Source of the DNA: Tectiglobus sp965247245 | GTDB lineage: Bacteria > Pseudomonadota > Alphaproteobacteria > Rhizobiales > Hyphomicrobiaceae | DNA: 64,000 nt | Direction of reading: 5' to 3' | NCBI GenBank assembly: GCA_965247245.1 | Contig: CBDFGV010000003.1 | Location: forward strand, 2,976,001 to 3,040,000 | Shown here: piece by piece, positions 1 through 8,871 of the stretch | Layout of the letters: each line of letters starts with the position of its first letter | How positions within the stretch are numbered: the first letter of the stretch is position 1 | Notes under the pieces: model-generated | The model's database searches: none | The model's input: only the letters and a program-made list of their open reading frames with translations | Told to the model about the DNA's origin: nothing | Made by a program: the position numbers and the translations under genes

Positions 1-1076
1 TGACCAGCACCACTTGGCATTCTGATATGCTTCCCTGGCGTATGGTGCTCCGCCGCTGCCTCCAGCGCGTCTTGAATCGTACTGTCCATAACGGCTGGAA
101 CACTTCGAGCAATGGTCTCAATCGAAACGCGACACGGTCCTGCTGCGTCGGCTTCTCCGACCAGCGTCTGCAAGACGCCGTGAAGCTCCTCCAATTTGTC
201 GGGATTGGCATCGCGGAACTGGAAGATTACTTCCGCTCGACCAGGAATAATGCTCGGTGCTCCGGGATCAAGCGTCATCTGCCCTACCGTCCACACGGTG
301 CGAGGTGCCGCGTGGCGTTGAAAGGCCTCGTCGATCCTCTGGCACAGGCTCCGCGCCGCATGCCCTGCGTCCTTTCGGATCGCCATACGGGTTGTACCCG
401 CGTGGTTCTGAACACCTTCGAAAACCAGCCGATACTGGCAGATGGAGACAATGCTCTCGACAACGCCTACATCAAGCTTCTGGCTTTCAAGCCAATCGCC
501 TTGCTCGATATGGGCTTCGAGAAAACCGGCATATCGACCTTTCTCCATTTGCAGGCGAGGCTTGCCATTGAGACCTGCCGAAGCCAATGCATCGCACAAT
601 AGCGTTCCATTCGTTCGGTCCGGTGTCGTATCAATGATCGACTCATCAAGTTCGCCAACATACGAGTAGCTCCCCAGGAAGTTCAGGAAGTGCCCTTCTT
701 CGTCCGCAAATGCGATGACATCAACTCCGCAATTAGCAAAATCGGATCTCTCTGAGATGACTGTCGCGGCTTCGAGCGCGTACACAATTCCGAGGGCGCC
801 ATCGAGCCATCCGGCATGGTTCTGAGACTCGATGTGTGAACCCGCCAGCAAGACGCGGCCACTCGCGGCAGACTTACCGAAAACATTGGCAATACCATCG
901 ATATCAGCCTCATGTCCGATAGTTCTCAGCTGCTGAACCAGCCAATGGCGCGCTTCCATATCCTGCGGCGACAGGGTTGGCCGATGAACACCCGTCTTGT
1001 ATTTTCCAATCTCTCTCAAGGTGTAGAGATTCGAGAGAACACGCTCCGCATTGATGCTGACATCAACCATCGTCAT
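1..1076 (-). CDS. Hydantoinase/carbamoylase-type amidase (M20 family), C-terminus cut by window edge
   Basis: This is a zinc-dependent amidohydrolase of the N-carbamoyl-amino-acid hydrolase / allantoate amidohydrolase type. Reading the minus strand gives an unbroken frame that runs off the left edge. It starts MTMVDVSINAERV and carries the metal-site segments GSHIESQNHAGWLDGALG and FADEEGHF, then EAHIEQG and, at the edge, IRMPSGAGH, all diagnostic of this M20 branch. About 358 residues are visible and perhaps 50-60 are missing. ATG at 1076 is preceded by TGAGAAG; a second in-frame ATG at 1070 is equally usable. The family cleaves ureido or carbamoyl groups from amino acids or allantoate in the cytoplasm; the substrate here is not readable. 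Confidence 0.88.
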   Translation of the reverse strand, partial: MTMVDVSINAERVLSNLYTLREIGKYKTGVHRPTLSPQDMEARHWLVQQLRTIGHEADIDGIANVFGKSAASGRVLLAGSHIESQNHAGWLDGALGIVYALEAATVISERSDFANCGVDVIAFADEEGHFLNFLGSYSYVGELDESIIDTTPDRTNGTLLCDALASAGLNGKPRLQMEKGRYAGFLEAHIEQGDWLESQKLDVGVVESIVSICQYRLVFEGVQNHAGTTRMAIRKDAGHAARSLCQRIDEAFQRHAAPRTVWTVGQMTLDPGAPSIIPGRAEVIFQFRDANPDKLEELHGVLQTLVGEADAAGPCRVSIETIARSVPAVMDSTIQDALEAAAEHHTPGKHIRMPSGAG

Positions 1077-1377
1077 CCACTTCTCAAGGTGACAGTTAAA
1101 GTGAAGATCCTAGTGCACCCACTCGGAAAACTCCATTGGCCAAGCAACAACCGCATTCTCGATTGGATTTGTCTCGATAGTTGCCTCAAAGTCCCAAAGA
1201 GGGAGCAAACCTTAGTTGGGGCACCGCGTGAGAAGCAGCTTCGTTCTGCACTTCCATACCCGGAGCCGACCCACGAGAGATTGGGGACAAACTCATTTAG
1301 TTGCAGTACCTTGCGGCGGAAATCCTGAGGATGGCACGTTACACCTTGGGATAAGCGGACTATTGGGGAGTTTGTGG

Positions 1378-3213
1378 ATGCGATCTGGAAGTGGCGGCGT
1401 TTCTCTCACCGTAACACTTGCGGTCAGTATTAGCCTGCTAGTACTCGTCGCTGTGGCAACAGTCCTCGGGCACGGGCTGTTAAGCGGCATGCGCAATACC
1501 ATGACTTTGCTACGCGACAAGTCGGAAATTGTCGTGTCCACGATTGTCAACAATGTCCGGTCCCACCTTCATCCAGCTCAGCGCCAACTGGAGTTTATCT
1601 CCGGGCTGATTGCCGAAGGCAAGTTGGACCCGACCGACGAGGATCGGCTCGTGACAATGATGACTGGATCACTCGCCGCCGCTCCGCAAATCAGTGCGAT
1701 CCTGTTCATGGACAACAACTTTCAGACTCGCATCATAGGCCGTGTTCCCGGTGAGCCGGCGAGCAAAGTCCGTTTTTTCAGAAGAGATGATAGCAGCGAC
1801 GCAGTCATGAGGCACGCGATTGAGACGGCGAAGAGCGTCAAAGGTGCGGCGTGGGGAGAACCTCTCTGGCGCGACCTACCGCAGGAAACAATGCTGAACC
1901 TAAGGGTCGGCGTCCGCCGTGACGATGAGTTTCTGGGTGTGCTGATCGCGGCGGTAAGCGTGCGCCGCTTGTCAGATCATCTGAATGAGCTCGCTCCGAT
2001 TGCTGGATCCCATGCCTTTGTTCTGTACGACCGGAAGAGAGTCTTGGCACATGCTAACTTAGCAGGAGCTGGCTTCCCCAGATCAAAGGAAGAACCACTC
2101 CCCAACTTGAGTAAGGTGGGAGACCCGGTTCTTGCTGCCATCTGGCAAACGGAGGACCGTTATCCGCTTGAGATTCTTAGAGGCAGCAACGACCTGAAGG
2201 GTCATGTGGTTAGTATTAGCGATGAAGAATACATCTATCTCTATCGCGACATTACCGACTTTGGTGCAAAGCCATGGATGATCGGCACCTACTTTCGCAC
2301 GGCCGACGTCAATTCAGAAATTGTGAGGCTCAGGCGCGCGCTCATTGCAGGCCTGGGCTTCTTGGTCATGTCTGTCATCGTCGCGATCCTGCTTGCGAGA
2401 CAAATCGCTCGACCCATTGTCAAACTCGCAGGTGCCGCTTCCAGCATTGGCCAACTTGAGATCTCGAAGACGTCTGAACTTCCAGGCAGCATGTTTCGAG
2501 AGCTCAACCAACAAGCGCAAGCGTTTAACGCCATGTTGCACGGCCTGCGATGGTTCGAAGCCTATGTTCCCAAAAAGCTGGTCCGAAAACTTATACAGCA
2601 AGACAGTCAGGGCGCAGCACGATCGGAGGAACGTGAGGTAACTGTGATGTTCACAGATATTGCGGGGTTCACATCACTTTCCGAAGGAATGCCAGCACCC
2701 GAACTAGCAGCGCTTCTCAACGAGCACTTCGCGCAACTTGCTAACTGTATCGAGGCCGAGGACGGCACGGTCGACAAGTTCATCGGCGACAGTGTGATGG
2801 CATTCTGGGGAGCTCCTGATACGCAACCCGACCACGCGGAAAGGGCTGCTCGCGCGGCAAAAGCAATTCTCAAAACCATCAACGATGACAATGAAAAGCG
2901 TGCAACCCAAGGCCAAACACCAATCCATGTACGGATAGGCCTTCATTCAGGTCTTGTTACTGTCGGCAACATCGGTGCGCCTGAACGCATCAATTACACT
3001 GTCATAGGCGACACCGTAAATGTCGGTCAGAGACTGGAGCAGCTCGCCAAAGAAGTAGTCAAAGCTGGTCAGGCAACATCTACTGTGACCGTTGTTGCTA
3101 GCCAAGCAACTATTGACCGGCTAGCTGATCGAAACAACTGGTCGAAGCTCGGTAAACAGCATTTGCGCGGCCGCGATGAAGAAATTGAAGTGTTTCATTT
3201 GCGCAAGGACTGA
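1378..3213 (+). CDS. Membrane-bound class III adenylate/guanylate cyclase with extracytoplasmic sensor and HAMP
   Basis: Signal-transducing nucleotide cyclase of about 611 residues. An N-terminal membrane segment (residues about 8-30) is followed by an extracytoplasmic Cache-like sensor region (about 40-320), a second membrane segment (LGFLVMSVIVAILLA), a HAMP linker and a class III catalytic domain (about 415-605). The metal-binding aspartates lie in FTDIAGFTS and FIGDSVMAFWG, the purine-specifying Lys in TVDKFIGD and Asp in VIGDTVN, and the transition-state Asn/Arg in NVGQRLE, so it should be active and ATP is the likelier substrate. The frame opens upstream at 1216, but ATG 1378 has GGGGAG eight bases ahead and gives a sensible membrane start. 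It is convergent with the CoA-transferase gene. The ligand sensed is unknown. Confidence 0.88.
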   Translation: MRSGSGGVSLTVTLAVSISLLVLVAVATVLGHGLLSGMRNTMTLLRDKSEIVVSTIVNNVRSHLHPAQRQLEFISGLIAEGKLDPTDEDRLVTMMTGSLAAAPQISAILFMDNNFQTRIIGRVPGEPASKVRFFRRDDSSDAVMRHAIETAKSVKGAAWGEPLWRDLPQETMLNLRVGVRRDDEFLGVLIAAVSVRRLSDHLNELAPIAGSHAFVLYDRKRVLAHANLAGAGFPRSKEEPLPNLSKVGDPVLAAIWQTEDRYPLEILRGSNDLKGHVVSISDEEYIYLYRDITDFGAKPWMIGTYFRTADVNSEIVRLRRALIAGLGFLVMSVIVAILLARQIARPIVKLAGAASSIGQLEISKTSELPGSMFRELNQQAQAFNAMLHGLRWFEAYVPKKLVRKLIQQDSQGAARSEEREVTVMFTDIAGFTSLSEGMPAPELAALLNEHFAQLANCIEAEDGTVDKFIGDSVMAFWGAPDTQPDHAERAARAAKAILKTINDDNEKRATQGQTPIHVRIGLHSGLVTVGNIGAPERINYTVIGDTVNVGQRLEQLAKEVVKAGQATSTVTVVASQATIDRLADRNNWSKLGKQHLRGRDEEIEVFHLRKD

Positions 3214-3220
3214 TGTGATC

Positions 3221-3266
3221 GTGTCGAAGGCAGGTCATTGGTTATCACTACCTGCAGTTCCGACAC
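3221..3266. terminator. Two-part inverted repeat, probable bidirectional terminator
   Basis: GTGTCG (3221-3226) pairs with CGACAC (3261-3266), and inside it GCAGGT (3230-3235) pairs with ACCTGC (3250-3255). It sits 8 bases after the cyclase stop, between convergent genes. There is no strong T-run, so termination is inferred from position. Confidence 0.45.
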
Positions 3267-3357
3267 TCAATGAGAGATGACACCCTAAACTGTAATTGCA
3301 CAAAATACTAAGATGAGCAGGCCGCACAATTGAACAGGTCGCTCATAGTCCGCTGCA

Positions 3358-4623
3358 TCAGCGAACTCGGTCTCGCCAGTCACGCTCAAGTTCCTCGCGA
3401 AAAGCAGGGTGTGCAATATCAATAATCGCCCTCGCCTTTTCATCAACATCCTTATGACGAAGGTCGGCAACGCCATGGTCGGTAACAATGTAGTCCGTGT
3501 CCGATCGCGTTCCGGTAATCACGCCACCTTCAGGAATATGCGAAATGATGTTGCTGCGGCTCGCATCAGGTGTAGCACTCGTCATCAGAACAATGGAACG
3601 TCCGCCATTTGCCAGACGCGCCCCCCGCTGGAAGTCGCTATAGCCGCCAGGGCCGCTGATTTGGCGACCACTCAGGTTGTCAGCCACAACTTGTCCGTAG
3701 AGATCCACCATCATACCACCATTAATCGAGACGAAATTATCAATGGTCGCAATCACAGGCACCTCATGCGTATAGCTGACACCGTGCATCCGTACGCTCG
3801 GGTCAGCAGAGAATTCGTGCAGCCGCTCAGAACCAAACACAGCTCCTGTCACGATGATCCCCGGGTCAATCGATTTCCTGGCACCGGTCAAGGCACCGCA
3901 TTCAACAAGTTCAAGCGTCTCATCAGAAATCAGACCGGAATGAAACCCGAGGTCCTTGTGCGAGTGCAGTTCGCGCATCACGGCAGACTGCAGACGACCA
4001 ATGCCAATCTGCAGAACATCACCATCGCGGATTAGTGTTGCTGCGTTCCTGCCGACCGCTTCAGCCTGCTCGCCGAGCTGCGGTGATGGAAACGTGGGCG
4101 GTGCACGATTGGACTCGACAATGTAGTCAATGCGCTCCAATGGCAGTCCCGGCTCGCAATGCGTGTATGGGACAGCGCTATTCATTTCCACTACCACCGT
4201 TCGCGCACTCTCCAATGCCCCGGGTGCATGTTCGGAGGTAAGGCCGAAGGAGCACAGGCCATCTCGATCGCCCGCCGCCGCCTGAACCAGCATCATGTCA
4301 AGGTCCGGCATGCTCCGCAAATATCGATAGATTCCAGAGTAGTGCAATGGGATGAATCGTATGCGATCAGCTGCCGGTGAGCGGCGTAGCTCGGGCGTCA
4401 TGAAGAAGGTCGTCATCCGTGCTTCTTCGTGCAGCGCAGCGGGATCGAACTGGTTATAGCCGGGTAGCGGCACGCCGACATACTCAACGCCACGACTAGA
4501 TTCCGGAGATGCAGCCAGAGCCTCAAGGAGTGTTGGTGGTTCTGCCGTACAGCCCTGAATGAAAACCTTCATGCCAGGTTTCATAAGCTCAACAAACTCT
4601 GGCGAGCTGATTACCTTCGGCAT
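3358..4623 (-). CDS. Acetyl-CoA hydrolase/transferase family (4-hydroxybutyrate CoA-transferase-like)
   Basis: A 421-residue CoA-transferase of the Cat1/4-hydroxybutyrate CoA-transferase family, which moves CoA between carboxylates through a glutamyl-CoA intermediate. Visible family segments are GIGRLQSAVMREL, LGFHSGLISD, IDPGIIVTGAVFGS, SINGGMMVDLYGQV and ISGPGGYSDFQRGARL (CoA-binding glycine loop). At the place where most members read H-(S/T)-E-M this one reads HSGL; other subgroups also have Gly there, so the catalytic Glu assignment is uncertain. The gene ends the minus-strand group 3358-6319, 24 bases downstream of the selenoprotein-like gene, suggesting co-transcription and a role in activating or recycling an organic acid. 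Confidence 0.85.
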   Translation of the reverse strand: MPKVISSPEFVELMKPGMKVFIQGCTAEPPTLLEALAASPESSRGVEYVGVPLPGYNQFDPAALHEEARMTTFFMTPELRRSPAADRIRFIPLHYSGIYRYLRSMPDLDMMLVQAAAGDRDGLCSFGLTSEHAPGALESARTVVVEMNSAVPYTHCEPGLPLERIDYIVESNRAPPTFPSPQLGEQAEAVGRNAATLIRDGDVLQIGIGRLQSAVMRELHSHKDLGFHSGLISDETLELVECGALTGARKSIDPGIIVTGAVFGSERLHEFSADPSVRMHGVSYTHEVPVIATIDNFVSINGGMMVDLYGQVVADNLSGRQISGPGGYSDFQRGARLANGGRSIVLMTSATPDASRSNIISHIPEGGVITGTRSDTDYIVTDHGVADLRHKDVDEKARAIIDIAHPAFREELERDWRDRVR

Positions 4624-4647
4624 GAATTCTATTCCCGTTTCCCTAAA

Positions 4648-5532
4648 CTACGTGCCGGAGTTTTTCTCGGCTAGAACACGGTCAGAGTCATACTGATATC
4701 GGGGGGTTGTGTCACGGGGTTGGCGGACATCTCCCTGCGAGGGGTCCACGGCTTCTGCGCGCCAGGCATGACCTTCGTTCCACTCACACGGCAGAGAAAT
4801 GATCTCCCCTGGTGTGCTTGTAGTCGTGAGTGCCTCCAACGCAGAACCAACGATCCTCTTCTGATCGTCAGGGTCGAATGGTCTGCCTGCCGTATGCCCA
4901 AGCGGATAGTCGACGAAAACAGTCCGTGGCGCGCGTCCGGCCTTGACAATATCAAGCGCACTGGCCAGACAAACCGTAGGAATGCCGGCTGCTTCCAAGT
5001 GGCGAGCAATCAGACACACGGTCTGATGGCAAACTGGTCACATCGGGACCAAGAGAACGGCATCAACCTCCTGTCGTCGAAATCGCTCTTCAACAGCAGG
5101 AATGAGTTCTTCCCGAACACGCCTCTGCGAGTAAATCCCTCCCATGCAGGAGAAGATATCGTCGACAACTTCACCAATCGCACCGTCAGCTTCCAGCTCC
5201 CGCAGAGCATCGATGGGGATAGTGCAATTGGGATCCCTTCGTGAACTTACGAGATAATTCTCGGTAATGTGCGCGAAGCGCAGGGCCTCTGCTGGTGTTG
5301 CCTTCGGGATGGCCCGAACCGAGGTATCATCCTTATAGTAATAGGCAACCTGGCCGGCGACGTATGCTCCGCTCGTCGTCAGTACGCCAAGACGACTTTG
5401 CGAGAGATCCTTCTTGAGAGACACCAACTCTGGCGCCGTATCAGCCTCGAACCACCGATAAGTCTCGTATCCAAGCTTCTGATAGCGCTGCCGAATTGCA
5501 TCCATGTATTGAACCGGCATTGTATCTTGCAT
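4648..5532 (-). CDS. PrdB/GrdB-like reductase component with in-frame TGA (predicted selenocysteine 165)
   Basis: Two in-frame open stretches (5532-5041 and 5037-4648) are separated only by TGA at 5040-5038. Read through, they give a 294-residue protein with the motif VPM-U-PVCHQT, the UxxC redox site of the selenoprotein B family of clostridial proline/glycine/betaine reductases. Family similarity runs on both sides, for example TSGAYVAGQ before it and HLEAAGIPTV and FVDYPLGHTAGRPF after it. ATG 5532 has AAAGG ten bases upstream; TTG 5541 is an alternative. No reductase partners (GrdA, GrdC/D, PrdA) are adjacent; instead a CoA-transferase follows and a glyoxalase-like gene precedes. A reading as a nonsense-broken gene is possible but less likely given the hairpin behind the TGA. 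The substrate is unknown. Confidence 0.85.
5009..5040 (-). promoter_or_regulatory. Bacterial SECIS-like hairpin following the UGA codon
   Basis: On the minus-strand mRNA the UGA (5040-5038) is followed by ten bases, then AUCAGAC (5027-5021), a five-base loop CGUGU (5020-5016) and GUCUGAU (5015-5009): a perfect 7-bp stem. The loop starts 17 bases after UGA and has G in its first two positions, which fits the published general rules for bacterial SECIS elements (loop within roughly 16-37 bases of UGA). A lower helix CCAG/UUGG may extend it. It lies wholly in coding sequence, as bacterial SECIS elements do. Confidence 0.8.
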
Positions 5533-5677
5533 GGCGCACAAACCTTTCAGCTAAGCTCAAGAGTAATCGTCACACTCCCCACTATCGCTACTTTTGTTGA
5601 TGCAGAACTGTCAAGATTGGGCTGTCACGACGACGACTTGGAGGCGGGAAAGCTGCCCGGCACCAGTCACCGTTACC

Positions 5678-6319
5678 TTACACCAATTCGACAGTTTCCC
5701 CGGCAGCTGACTGAATGACGAAAGAGATTGCCGGTTCTGAGCCCTGCATCACCTTCGCCAGATGAGCGACACCCAGTGCCCCCAGTTTATGCGACAGTGC
5801 CTCCGGATCAGGGTGCCGAAGATTGATCGCCTGTAGACGCAGTCCAAGGTCCTGCATCCCTTCACTAGGATGCGGCCCTGGCGACCACTCGATAAACGCG
5901 GGCAAGAGACCCACTTCCGGCAAACTGCCGTCGGCTGGTACGGTAAGACGCCATGAGCGGCCACCGCGAGAAAGACTGACAATCTCGCCCAAATCCACCG
6001 GACTGTTCGCAACGACTGCGTCAAGATCGTCTGTGCCGACCACCCAGCACAACGGACACGGTCGCTCAGAAATGCGCTTCTGTGTTCCAGGATCATCCAG
6101 CGTGAACCATCGCGTACGACCAGGATCAGGAGCGTCTGGATCAATCGCGATTATTTCTAGAAAGTGACCTTCACCCACTTTGGTAACGCAATTATGAGTA
6201 CTCATAGCCTCATGCTTACCACCCCTCGGCACTTCTACACCGAATTGCTTCTGTAGCGCCGAGATGCCCTGTTCCAAATTGGCTGCACCAATAGCAAAAT
6301 GATCAATGACATTCTTCAT
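5678..6319 (-). CDS. VOC superfamily, glyoxalase-like domain protein
   Basis: A 213-residue protein of the vicinal-oxygen-chelate fold, glyoxalase-like type. It begins IDHFAIGAANLEQG, has a first half with the segment GEGHFLEIIAIDPDAP and ends in the typical strand AAGETVELV. The single chain appears to contain two VOC half-modules (about 1-110 and 115-213). The family binds a divalent metal and acts as isomerase, dioxygenase or lyase, but many members of this subgroup have no known activity. It is the first gene of the minus-strand run leading to the selenoprotein-like gene and CoA-transferase, about 145 bases upstream, and is divergent from the molybdopterin oxidoreductase. Confidence 0.82.
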   Translation of the reverse strand: MKNVIDHFAIGAANLEQGISALQKQFGVEVPRGGKHEAMSTHNCVTKVGEGHFLEIIAIDPDAPDPGRTRWFTLDDPGTQKRISERPCPLCWVVGTDDLDAVVANSPVDLGEIVSLSRGGRSWRLTVPADGSLPEVGLLPAFIEWSPGPHPSEGMQDLGLRLQAINLRHPDPEALSHKLGALGVAHLAKVMQGSEPAISFVIQSAAGETVELV

Positions 6320-6382
6320 TGCGGTCTTCTCTCTTTAACGGACTCTATTGGCGGGTAGACAAGTCCGTCCTGCCTAAAGCCT

Positions 6383-6433
6383 TGCCATCCGCTGCCATTA
6401 CACTCACTCCGATGGACTATGCAAAGGATGGCA
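6383..6433. repeat. Inverted repeat in the divergent promoter region
   Basis: TGCCATCC (6383-6390) is repeated inverted as GGATGGCA (6426-6433), 35 bases apart, between the divergent glyoxalase-like and molybdopterin oxidoreductase genes. It could be paired operator half-sites or a hairpin. No consensus was recognised. Confidence 0.35.
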
Positions 6434-6501
6434 GGGAAAGAAAAATTGTGTCAATATAGAAAAGATACGTTTCAAATATCAGAACAGGTTGCCGGAAGTT
6501 A

Positions 6502-8796
6502 ATGGCTAACACAATCACGTCTAGTCACTGGGGTGCTGGAGTTGTTGCCGAGCGGCACGATGGTTCTTTTGATGTTCTGCCTCACCCCGATGATCCGGAT
6601 CCGTCGCGGATAAACGAAAACATCGGTAGCGCGTTACGTAGCGACGCGCGCATTCGCAGACCCGCCATCCGAGCCAGCTATCTAAAGCATGGTCCAGGAA
6701 ACGGCAATAACGCGCGCGGTGCGGAATCGTTTGTTGAGGTGAGTTGGGATACTGCACTAGAACTCGTTGCCAATGAACTGAACCGAGTGCGCCGAAATTT
6801 TGGCAACGAAGCCATCTACGCCGGCTCATATGGCTGGGCCAGCGCTGGACGGTTCCACCATGCCCAGAGCCAACTCAAGCGGTTTCTAAATGCAGTTGGT
6901 GGCTTCGTGCGTTCGGAAGGTAACTACAGTTATCATGCCGCTCTCATCTTGATGCCGCATATCCTCGGAAACTTCCGAGAACACATCACCGAAGCAACAC
7001 GTTGGTCGACAGTGGCCAACGATGGACAATTGGTAGTCATGTTTGGCGGCATGCCCCTGCGCAACGTCCAGGTTTCAGGTGGCGGGGTCGCCAAACACAA
7101 ATTACGCGATCAGCTGAAGGATTGCGCGAGAGCGGGTGTTCAATTCGTCAATTTCAGCCCGCTTAAAAGCGATGCGCTTGACCATCTCGGAGCCCAATGG
7201 CTTGCGCCTCGCCCCGGCTCAGACACGGCTATCATGATGGGCCTCGCTCACACACTCCTTGAAAGCGGAAAATGCGATCGAAAGTTTCTCGATCGTTACA
7301 CCGTTGGATTCGAGAAACTTGAAGCCTATCTGCTCGGACATGAAGATGGCATAGCAAAGTCTGCCGAATGGGCCAGCGAGCTATCGGAGATACCTGCAGA
7401 GACGATCCGAAAACTCGCCTTGGAAATGTCAGAGAAACGCACGCTCATCACGACGGCGGCAAGCTTGCAGCGTGCAGATTTTGGTGAGCAGCCGTTGTGG
7501 ATGACAGTTGCACTTGCAGCAATGCTCGGACAGATCGGCTTGCCCGGCGCTGGCTTCGGCATCGCTTATGGTGCAGACGCGAGCATTGGGACAATGAGCC
7601 GACCAATGCCATGGCCCTCGTTGCCACAAGGCAATAACGCCGTCGACAACTACATCCCGGTTGCCATGCTGAGCGAAATGCTGGAACAGCCAGGCGGCAC
7701 CTACGAATTCAACGGTGAGACCCGAATCTTTCCGGACATTCGTTTCGTCTGGTGGGCTGGTGGCAATCCATTCCACCACCATCAGGATCTCAATCGCCTG
7801 CGTCGAGCATGGCAGAAACCCGAGACCGTCATCGTCAACGACATGTTTTGGTCGGCCACTGCGCGGCATGCCGACATCGTTCTGCCTGTTGCAAGCCCGC
7901 TCGAAAGAAACGATTTTGGAGGTGGCACGCAAGACAATACGTTGATCCCAATGCCACGCGCGACAACGGTGCCAGATGATGTTCGCACAGAGTTCGAGAT
8001 CTATTGCGAATTGGAGACTAGACTTGGCCTCGACCAGGAATTCAGCTTCGGTCGCGATGAAAACGGTTGGCTCCGGACGATGTGGACACAGATGCAAGAA
8101 ACAGCATCGCAGCACGGTCACACCTTGCCAGCCCTCGAGAAATTTCTGGAAGGAGATGTCATCCACTTTGATGACCCAACACCCGAAGCGGTTTTTCTCC
8201 AGGCTTTTCGTAAAGATCCGGTGGCGCATGCACTTCCAACTGACAGCGGTCTCATAGAAGTCGCGTCAGACAGGATCGCAAGCTTTGGTTATGATGATTG
8301 CCCTGGTCATGCGACATGGATTCCGCCACGCGAATGGCTTGGGAACGCTTCAAGCAGCTATCCACTCCATCTTATATCCGGACAGCCCGAGACGAGGCTA
8401 CATAGCCAGTATGATGCCGGCGACTTCAGTCGTGAGCGCAAGGTCAGTGGTCGCGAGCCCATTCTCATAAATGCTACTGATGCCGCCGACCGGGGAATCG
8501 CAAACGGAGACGTTGTCCTGGTGTCAAACGAACGCGGCCATTGTCTGGCCGGCGCCGTGGTGACCGACAACCTCCGAGCAGGCGTTGTGTTTCTTTGGAC
8601 CGGGGCAACCTACGACCCTGACTTAGATCATCCAGCTCAACTGGATCGGCATGGAAATCCGAATGTTCTAACGCACGACATGCGAACATCCCGTTTATCG
8701 CAAGGTCCCGCGGCACAATCCGCCTTGGTTCAAGTTGCCAAGTTTGAAGACGATCTACCACCAGTCCTGGCGTTCGAACCGCCACTAGAGCAGTGA
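6502..8796 (+). CDS. Molybdopterin-dependent oxidoreductase, BisC/TMAO-DMSO reductase type, cytoplasmic
   Basis: A 764-residue bis-MGD molybdoenzyme of the DMSO reductase family, type III (biotin sulfoxide, TMAO and DMSO reductases). The conserved N-terminal segment SYGWASAGRFHHAQ supplies the probable Mo-ligand Ser114. Later segments include FGGMPLRNVQ, the nucleotide-contact region FVNFSPL, WWAGGNPFHHHQDLNRL and a C-terminal MGD-binding barrel (from about 610, HLISGQPETRLHSQYD). There is no N-terminal Fe-S cysteine motif and no twin-arginine signal, so it is probably a soluble cytoplasmic reductase or dehydrogenase like BisC. It is followed by an IclR regulator in the same direction and is divergent from the selenoprotein-like gene group. 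The substrate is not readable. Confidence 0.9.
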   Translation: MANTITSSHWGAGVVAERHDGSFDVLPHPDDPDPSRINENIGSALRSDARIRRPAIRASYLKHGPGNGNNARGAESFVEVSWDTALELVANELNRVRRNFGNEAIYAGSYGWASAGRFHHAQSQLKRFLNAVGGFVRSEGNYSYHAALILMPHILGNFREHITEATRWSTVANDGQLVVMFGGMPLRNVQVSGGGVAKHKLRDQLKDCARAGVQFVNFSPLKSDALDHLGAQWLAPRPGSDTAIMMGLAHTLLESGKCDRKFLDRYTVGFEKLEAYLLGHEDGIAKSAEWASELSEIPAETIRKLALEMSEKRTLITTAASLQRADFGEQPLWMTVALAAMLGQIGLPGAGFGIAYGADASIGTMSRPMPWPSLPQGNNAVDNYIPVAMLSEMLEQPGGTYEFNGETRIFPDIRFVWWAGGNPFHHHQDLNRLRRAWQKPETVIVNDMFWSATARHADIVLPVASPLERNDFGGGTQDNTLIPMPRATTVPDDVRTEFEIYCELETRLGLDQEFSFGRDENGWLRTMWTQMQETASQHGHTLPALEKFLEGDVIHFDDPTPEAVFLQAFRKDPVAHALPTDSGLIEVASDRIASFGYDDCPGHATWIPPREWLGNASSSYPLHLISGQPETRLHSQYDAGDFSRERKVSGREPILINATDAADRGIANGDVVLVSNERGHCLAGAVVTDNLRAGVVFLWTGATYDPDLDHPAQLDRHGNPNVLTHDMRTSRLSQGPAAQSALVQVAKFEDDLPPVLAFEPPLEQ

Positions 8797-8842
8797 AACA
8801 GCTCACCAACGTGAATGTATGATCAGTCAGTTTTCGCAAAGG

Positions 8843-8859
8843 GTAGTAGCGTCTACTAC
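8843..8859. promoter_or_regulatory. Palindrome upstream of the iclR-type gene, candidate autoregulatory site
   Basis: GTAGTAG (8843-8849) and CTACTAC (8853-8859) form a perfect 7-bp inverted repeat with a 3-base centre. It lies 12 bases before ATG 8872. It would be inside the gene if translation began at 8815. Confidence 0.35.
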
Positions 8860-8871
8860 GTCGGTCACCTC

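Noticed and set aside
27..669. Long plus-strand open frames at the left edge (up to 191 codons)
   Set aside because: They are antisense to the carbamoylase-type amidase, whose minus-strand frame carries clear family motifs.
3409..4035. 208-codon plus-strand frame
   Set aside because: Antisense shadow of the CoA-transferase; no family pattern.
4648..5040. Reading the PrdB-like locus as a nonsense pseudogene or two separate genes
   Set aside because: The TGA is exactly at the family's Sec position, the frame resumes without shift and a SECIS-like stem follows; the second piece lacks its own credible start.
7429..8229. 266-codon minus-strand frame
   Set aside because: Antisense shadow inside the molybdopterin oxidoreductase gene.
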